Assembly (NCBI GenBank): GCA_964540005.1
Contig: CAZILN010000371.1
Location: 1 to 10,784, forward strand
Origin: CAZILN01 sp964540005
Lineage (GTDB): Bacteria > Bacteroidota > Bacteroidia > Bacteroidales > SM23-62
Direction: 5' to 3'
Length of the DNA stretch: 10,784 nucleotides
Position numbers and translations under genes: made by a program. Every line of letters starts with the position of its first letter. The first letter of the stretch is position 1. The notes beneath the pieces were generated by a model that saw nothing but the letters and a program-made list of their open reading frames with translations, did no database searches and was not told the origin of the DNA. This document shows positions 6,869 to 10,784 of the stretch, one piece after another.

Positions 6869-7033
6869 ATGAAACCCCCATCACAGGTTTATCGGCTGGC
6901 TGATAACCGGAGACAAGAGATCATGATAATATCCGGATCTGACGAAACGACACATGGGGGTTCGCCGTCCGGGTACCTGTTACGGATGTGCGAGGCCGGC
7001 AACAAAAAGTCATTATTCTGGAAATATAATTAA
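6869..7033 (+). CDS. Doubtful small ORF, 54 codons
   Basis: An ATG preceded by an A-rich stretch (AAAAAAATCTAAACCA), typical of Bacteroidota start regions, opens a frame of 54 codons ending in TAA at 7031-7033. The product starts MKPPSQVYRLADNRRQE and ends KKSLFWKYN. It has no signal peptide, membrane segment or motif that I recognise. The same bases form the inverted repeats of the structured element at 6873-6962, so the open frame may be a by-product of a non-coding leader or a decayed gene. No function is proposed. Confidence 0.17.
   Translation: MKPPSQVYRLADNRRQEIMIISGSDETTHGGSPSGYLLRMCEAGNKKSLFWKYN
6873..6962 (+). promoter_or_regulatory. Candidate structured leader/RNA: three-helix junction upstream of GH5
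   Basis: The outer helix P1 pairs AACCCCCAT (6873-6881) with ATGGGGGTT (6954-6962), nine perfect pairs. Inside it, GGTTTATC (6886-6893) pairs with GATAACC (6902-6908), seven pairs with one bulged T and an 8-nt loop. AGATC (6918-6922) pairs with GATCT (6936-6940), five pairs with a 13-nt loop. Together they make a plausible three-way junction of 90 nt about 112 nt before the GH5 start. It matches no riboswitch consensus that I know. The pairing is visible; transcription and folding are inferred, and either strand could carry it. Confidence 0.28.
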
Positions 7034-7074
7034 TAATGAGTTGAATTTATGATGTTTAATATAAATATTATCTA

Positions 7075-8145
7075 ATGAAGGAGCACGTTTATTTTATGAT
7101 TGTTGTATTAATTGCAGCATTATGTTTTCCGAATCTGAATGCTCAGGAAGCCAGGCCATGGTACCAGGGTGGGCGCTGGCAGAGGCCGATACCCAATCCC
7201 CAACTTAAGGTACTTCCTTTGCTGAGTGTTGAAGGCAATAAGATTGTGAACGCTGATGGAGATACCATCCTTTTAAGGGGTCTTGCTATATCCGATCCGG
7301 ATAAGATAGAGGGACAGGGGCACTGGAATAAAGAACATTTTGAACATGTGAAAGAGACCGGGGCCATGATAGTACGGATCCCTGTACATCCCGTTGCATG
7401 GCGTGAACGTACACCCCAAAAGTACCTTGAATTGCTTGATCAGGCAGCAGAATGGTGTACTGACCTCGGCATGTACATTATGATAGACTGGCATTCTATT
7501 GGTAATCTGGGTATGGAACTTTTTCAGAACCCCATGTACAACACTTCCAAACAGGAGACATACCAGTTCTGGAGGACCATTGCACAGCATTTTAACGGAC
7601 ATAATACGATCGCCTTCTATGAGATATTCAATGAACCAACCATTTACCGCGGGCAACTGGGAAGTATGAGCTGGGCGGAATGGAAAAAGATCAATGAAAA
7701 TGTGATCAACCTGATCCGTTCATTTGATACCGAAACCATCCCCCTGGTGGCAGGTCTGGATTGGGCTTACGATCTTACTAACATTCGTATAGATCCTATC
7801 CAGGCAGAACGGATAGCCTATGTTTCGCACCCATACGAACATAAACGCCAGCCCCCGTTCGAGCCAAAATGGGAAGAGGCTTTTGGCTTTGCTGCTGGAA
7901 GATACCCTGTAATAGTTACAGAGTTTGGCATAGGAGTACGCCCCGGTACCACGATAGATAAGGATCATTACGGCTACAAAATAATCGATTACCTCGAAAA
8001 CAAAGGCATAGGCTGGGTGTGCTGGGTGTACGATCCTGAATGGGGCCCGAGGATGTTGAAATCATGGGACACTTATGAACTTACTGAAGGGGGAGAATTT
8101 TTTAAAAAGGCAATGAAAGGTGAACTGGATGTGCAGAATGACTGA
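7075..8145 (+). CDS. Secreted GH5-family glycoside hydrolase (cellulase-like)
   Basis: This 356-residue protein has a Sec signal peptide: a hydrophobic core at 6-17, with likely cleavage after LNA at residue 23. The mature part is a single clan GH-A (beta/alpha)8 barrel of normal GH5 size. Conserved landmarks are LLRGL (66-70), R101 in VRIPVHP, DWH (138-140), the acid/base E187 in EIFNEP, SHPY (251-254), the nucleophile E283 in VTEFG, and the late aromatic W317. It should hydrolyse beta-1,4- or related beta-linked glucans, mannans or similar chains with retention, in the periplasm or outside the cell. The subfamily and substrate cannot be set from sequence reading. There is no carbohydrate-binding module. 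It is the first gene of a same-strand group, with the next gene starting 40 nt downstream. A lipobox is not present, since C17 is preceded by Leu. Confidence 0.92.
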   Translation: MKEHVYFMIVVLIAALCFPNLNAQEARPWYQGGRWQRPIPNPQLKVLPLLSVEGNKIVNADGDTILLRGLAISDPDKIEGQGHWNKEHFEHVKETGAMIVRIPVHPVAWRERTPQKYLELLDQAAEWCTDLGMYIMIDWHSIGNLGMELFQNPMYNTSKQETYQFWRTIAQHFNGHNTIAFYEIFNEPTIYRGQLGSMSWAEWKKINENVINLIRSFDTETIPLVAGLDWAYDLTNIRIDPIQAERIAYVSHPYEHKRQPPFEPKWEEAFGFAAGRYPVIVTEFGIGVRPGTTIDKDHYGYKIIDYLENKGIGWVCWVYDPEWGPRMLKSWDTYELTEGGEFFKKAMKGELDVQND

Positions 8146-8185
8146 AGCATACAGATAACCGATATTAATTATAGAATACCTAATT

Positions 8186-10153
8186 ATGATACTCCGGGGA
8201 AAAACTGAATTCACCCTGATCCTGATCGCTGCATTTCTGATTCTTTCCGGCAGGGTATTCTCACAGCCCGAAGTGGAGGGCTGGGGAAATTTGAATGGTA
8301 TCCGGGTAGAAGGCCAGCTCATGGAATTAAACAGCAGCCTGATTATGGTTGGATCAGACTGGTCGGATGTTTCGCGGACGGCCAAGGAACGGCAGAATCC
8401 AAGGTTTGCAAGGGAAGGCAACAAGCAGATAGTCACCACCAGGCTGGCCAGGTTCCTTTCTATAACCGAGACAATTGAAGATGCCGGTACAGGGAGTGCA
8501 AGGATGGATGTTCAGCTTACTTCCACTATTGACACCTCTGTTCTCGGGACCTTCCTGAGCTTCATCCTGGAAGAAGAAGATTATCCTAAAGGAAGCATAG
8601 AATATATCGAACAGGCCTTCAAGGAACCGCCGGAACCTCTGAAAAGCAGTTTTACCTATGCAACCTGCGATGAAGCCAGTGGAATCAGGTTGAACTTTCC
8701 TGGCAGAAAAGTCGAGATAAGCACAGACAAGCCCATATTTATCTTTACTAAGGTAAACAGGGATGCTGATTCAGAGCTGGAAATATTACTCCTCATTGCT
8801 ACCGGTTCCCTGAAAAAGGATCAGGTCATTAGCAGGTCATTTACTGTAAGTGTTGAGGGGGAGATTGACAGGGATCCTGTTGAACTGGTTATGAATACTG
8901 ATGCCGGCGGCCGCAGCTTTGATGGCTTCGGGGGAAACTTCCGTTTGCAGAACCCGGATACCGATCCACAGGTTATCGAGTATTGCCTAGAGAATATGAG
9001 GGTAGCATGGGCCCGGGTTGAAATGCCATGGAGTTTCTGGCACCAGGACGAAGAAAAGGACCCCCTGGAAGCCGCCAGGGCAGGAGAGGTGCATGAACGG
9101 GTTAAAGCAGCTATGGAACTCGCACAGAAAATCCATAACAAGGGGATACCTGTAATTTTATCTGTCTGGAGCGGACCGGATTGGGCAATAGTCGGAAGCA
9201 GATCTTTCAGGCCCCAGCCGGGTGGCCTTCGGGGGAATCCCCTGGATCCTGAGAAAACAGAAAAGATCTATGAATCCATCTCTTTATATATTATCTATCT
9301 GAAAGAAGAATATGGAGTTGAAGCAGAGATGTTCTCTTTTAATGAATCTGACCTGGGCATTTATATCAGGCAGACGGGAGGGGAGCACCGGGACCTGATC
9401 AAGGGCCTGGGTACGTATTTCAAATCAAAGGGACTTAAAACAAAATTATTGCTGGGCGACACTGCCGATGCTAACGGATGGCCCTTCCTGAAGGAGTCAA
9501 TGGAGGATCCTGGTACATTGCCTTACATTGGAGCTGTTTCTTTTCATTCCTGGCGGGGCTGGGGAACAGAAACCCTTAAAAGATGGGCAGATGCCGCTGA
9601 AAAGCTCGGCAAGCCCCTTATTGTCGGTGAGGGTAGCACGGATGCTGCCGCCTGGAGGTTCCCTGTTATTTTTAATGAACAGGTATACATACTGACAGAG
9701 ATAAACCTCTACATAAGGATACTGGCGATCTGCCAGCCGCGGACTATTCTGCAATGGCAGCTCACTGCTGATTATTCCCCCATGGCGGGCGGAGGTATTT
9801 TCGGGGATGACGGCCCCCTGAGACCGACCCAGCGTTTCTGGAACATGAAACAGATCAGTGCCACACCGGAAGGCCTGAAAGCCATGCCTATTACATCATC
9901 AAATGAGGTAATCACCTGTGCAGCCCTGGGTGACAATGAAAGGAACTCCTACGCCATTCATTTTGTAAACAATGGTGCAACCCGTAAAGTTACTGTTTCG
10001 GGACTGCCCGGGGAGGTCGGGAAATACAGATTATTCATTACTTATCCAAGCCGGGGTATGGAATATTCCGGCGAGGTGGAAGTGACAGATGGCAGGCTCA
10101 GCTTTATGCTCGATCAAATGAGTTATGCCACACTTATTTCGGATTCAGAGTGA
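8186..10153 (+). CDS. Secreted GH30-like clan GH-A hydrolase with unrecognised N-terminal domain
   Basis: This 655-residue protein has a signal peptide (hydrophobic 9-20, cleavage probably after FS at 26). Residues about 27-232 form a beta-rich region beginning VEGWGNLNGIRVEGQL that I do not recognise as a known module. The catalytic barrel starts at about 233 with SFDGFGGNFR (244-253), like the GFGGAF opening of GH30. Its likely acid/base is E387 in FSFNES, and its nucleophile is E482 in IVGEGS. Residues about 560-655 look like the C-terminal beta-sandwich common in GH30. GH30 members act on beta-linked xylan, glucan, galactan or glycosylceramide substrates with retention. The extra domain explains the length above the usual 450-550. 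GH39 or an unnumbered clan GH-A family is the alternative. It lies between GH5 and GH97 genes with gaps of 40 and 37 nt, so co-transcription is likely. Confidence 0.75.
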   Translation: MILRGKTEFTLILIAAFLILSGRVFSQPEVEGWGNLNGIRVEGQLMELNSSLIMVGSDWSDVSRTAKERQNPRFAREGNKQIVTTRLARFLSITETIEDAGTGSARMDVQLTSTIDTSVLGTFLSFILEEEDYPKGSIEYIEQAFKEPPEPLKSSFTYATCDEASGIRLNFPGRKVEISTDKPIFIFTKVNRDADSELEILLLIATGSLKKDQVISRSFTVSVEGEIDRDPVELVMNTDAGGRSFDGFGGNFRLQNPDTDPQVIEYCLENMRVAWARVEMPWSFWHQDEEKDPLEAARAGEVHERVKAAMELAQKIHNKGIPVILSVWSGPDWAIVGSRSFRPQPGGLRGNPLDPEKTEKIYESISLYIIYLKEEYGVEAEMFSFNESDLGIYIRQTGGEHRDLIKGLGTYFKSKGLKTKLLLGDTADANGWPFLKESMEDPGTLPYIGAVSFHSWRGWGTETLKRWADAAEKLGKPLIVGEGSTDAAAWRFPVIFNEQVYILTEINLYIRILAICQPRTILQWQLTADYSPMAGGGIFGDDGPLRPTQRFWNMKQISATPEGLKAMPITSSNEVITCAALGDNERNSYAIHFVNNGATRKVTVSGLPGEVGKYRLFITYPSRGMEYSGEVEVTDGRLSFMLDQMSYATLISDSE

Positions 10154-10190
10154 TACTGTTAAATATATAAATAAAGCAAACAACATTATT

Positions 10191-10784
10191 ATGAGACTAA
10201 GGTTTCTGGTATTTGCACTGGCGTTTCTGCTTGTGCAGCATGGTAATTCACAAAAGAACAATGAATGTAAGATCGGCTCTCCCGGCGGAATAATTACATT
10301 ATCCGTGAGCTCCGGAGAAAAACTGCAATGGTCCGTGATGCATGCGGACCAGCAGATCATTGCTCCATCCTCTATATCTATGCAACTGGAAGATGGGAGG
10401 GTACTGGGGGACAGGGCAGAGATCATTTCCTCCAGTACAGATGCGATAGATATGGAATTTGATGCTATCAATTTCAGGAGGGCAATCATCAGGGACCACT
10501 GTAACCAGCTTACGATGAAATGCAAGGGTGATTTCGGTGTGATTTTCAGGGTCTATGACGATGCAGTAGCCTACCGGTTCTTTACCGGCTTCAATAAAGA
10601 GGTGGTGGTCAGGAATGAAGAAGCCAATTTCAATTTTACCGATGATCACCAGGCTTTCATACCTTATATGTGGGATTACCGCGAAGGAAAGATCTTCAAC
10701 TGTTCCTTCGAATCGCTTTATACCGAACAAAGGATCTCGCAGTTCCGTAAAGATTCCCTGGCATTCCTGCCGCTGCTTGTGGAT
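10191..10784 (+). CDS. GH97-family glycoside hydrolase, N-terminal part
   Basis: An ATG 37 nt after the previous stop opens a frame that is still open at the window end, giving 198 residues of a protein that normally has about 650-700. A signal peptide covers residues 1-20 (hydrophobic FLVFALAFLLV, cleavage near GNS). The rest fits the N-terminal beta-sandwich of GH97: a first strand like SPGGIITLSV (29-38), then FRVYDDAVAYRFF (about 134-146), matching the family's R-x-Y-[ND]-D-x-V-A-Y-R-[FY] stretch. GH97 enzymes are calcium-dependent and cleave alpha-glucosides (inverting, SusB type) or alpha-galactosides (retaining). The catalytic barrel that separates these lies beyond the window, so neither activity nor intactness can be judged. 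The position suggests trimming of alpha-linked side residues on the glycan attacked by the two upstream enzymes. Confidence 0.85.
   Translation, partial: MRLRFLVFALAFLLVQHGNSQKNNECKIGSPGGIITLSVSSGEKLQWSVMHADQQIIAPSSISMQLEDGRVLGDRAEIISSSTDAIDMEFDAINFRRAIIRDHCNQLTMKCKGDFGVIFRVYDDAVAYRFFTGFNKEVVVRNEEANFNFTDDHQAFIPYMWDYREGKIFNCSFESLYTEQRISQFRKDSLAFLPLLVD

Larger units (their letters stand above)
6705..7074. other. Divergent gene-free region between permease and GH5 operons
   Basis: These 370 nt must hold the promoters of both operons. They contain a 6-bp hairpin (6790-6809), a 9-bp inverted repeat enclosing two smaller hairpins (6873-6962), and a palindrome TAATAT-AA-ATATTA (7057-7070) right before the GH5 start. 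A short imperfect direct repeat, CCCATCA-GGTTT at 6804-6815 and CCCATCACAGGTTT at 6877-6890, is also present. No clean TTTG-N20-TAnnTTTG promoter was found on either strand. A doubtful 54-codon ORF overlaps the middle. Confidence 0.6.

Noticed and set aside
1..10784. CRISPR array, rRNA, insertion sequence with transposase, or toxin-antitoxin pair
   Set aside because: No regularly spaced repeats, rRNA-like stretches, transposase motifs or small paired genes were found on either strand.

Overview
The window looks like a chromosomal piece of a Bacteroidota bacterium specialised in polysaccharides. The evidence is a Bacteroidota-type tyrosine recombinase (Arm-binding N-terminus plus SAM-like core), start codons without Shine-Dalgarno sequences, matches to the TTTG / TAnnTTTG promoter pattern, and a sulfatase with secreted GH5, GH30-like and GH97 enzymes. 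A marine or otherwise sulfated-glycan-using member is likely, but the genus cannot be read from the sequence.

Layout, left to right. (1) Positions 2-313 (+) are the last 103 codons of an S1-type sulfatase whose active site lies outside the window. (2) Positions 496-1752 (-) encode a complete tyrosine recombinase convergent with the sulfatase; an AT-rich perfect inverted repeat at 460-488 lies between the two stops. (3) Positions 1753-2127 have no gene but hold a 12-bp tandem repeat, a 7-bp dyad over a plausible recombinase promoter, and two short inverted repeats. (4) Positions 2128-3282 (+) encode a Kef-type monovalent cation/proton antiporter made of the membrane domain only. (5) Positions 3470-6704 (-) form a likely two-gene operon: an NCS1-like permease, then a mannitol 2-dehydrogenase-family enzyme 34 nt downstream. 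(6) Positions 6705-7074 are a divergent intergenic region with several inverted repeats that could fold as a structured leader, overlapping a doubtful 54-codon ORF. (7) Positions 7075-10784 (+) form a likely operon for a GH5 enzyme, a GH30-like clan GH-A enzyme with an unrecognised N-terminal domain of about 200 residues, and the first 198 codons of a GH97 enzyme. All three have signal peptides.

Reading as a whole: the right half and the sulfatase fit a polysaccharide-degradation locus. Exported beta- and alpha-acting hydrolases and a sulfatase would break down a complex, possibly sulfated glycan. The permease and dehydrogenase would import and oxidise a small polyol or related monomer. No SusC/SusD pair, sugar kinase or regulator is visible here. 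The recombinase and antiporter (496-3282) are visibly more AT-rich than the flanking carbohydrate genes and may be an insertion, although no convincing element ends were found. The least explained items are the permease-dehydrogenase pairing, the N-terminal domain of the GH30-like protein, and the structured divergent region.
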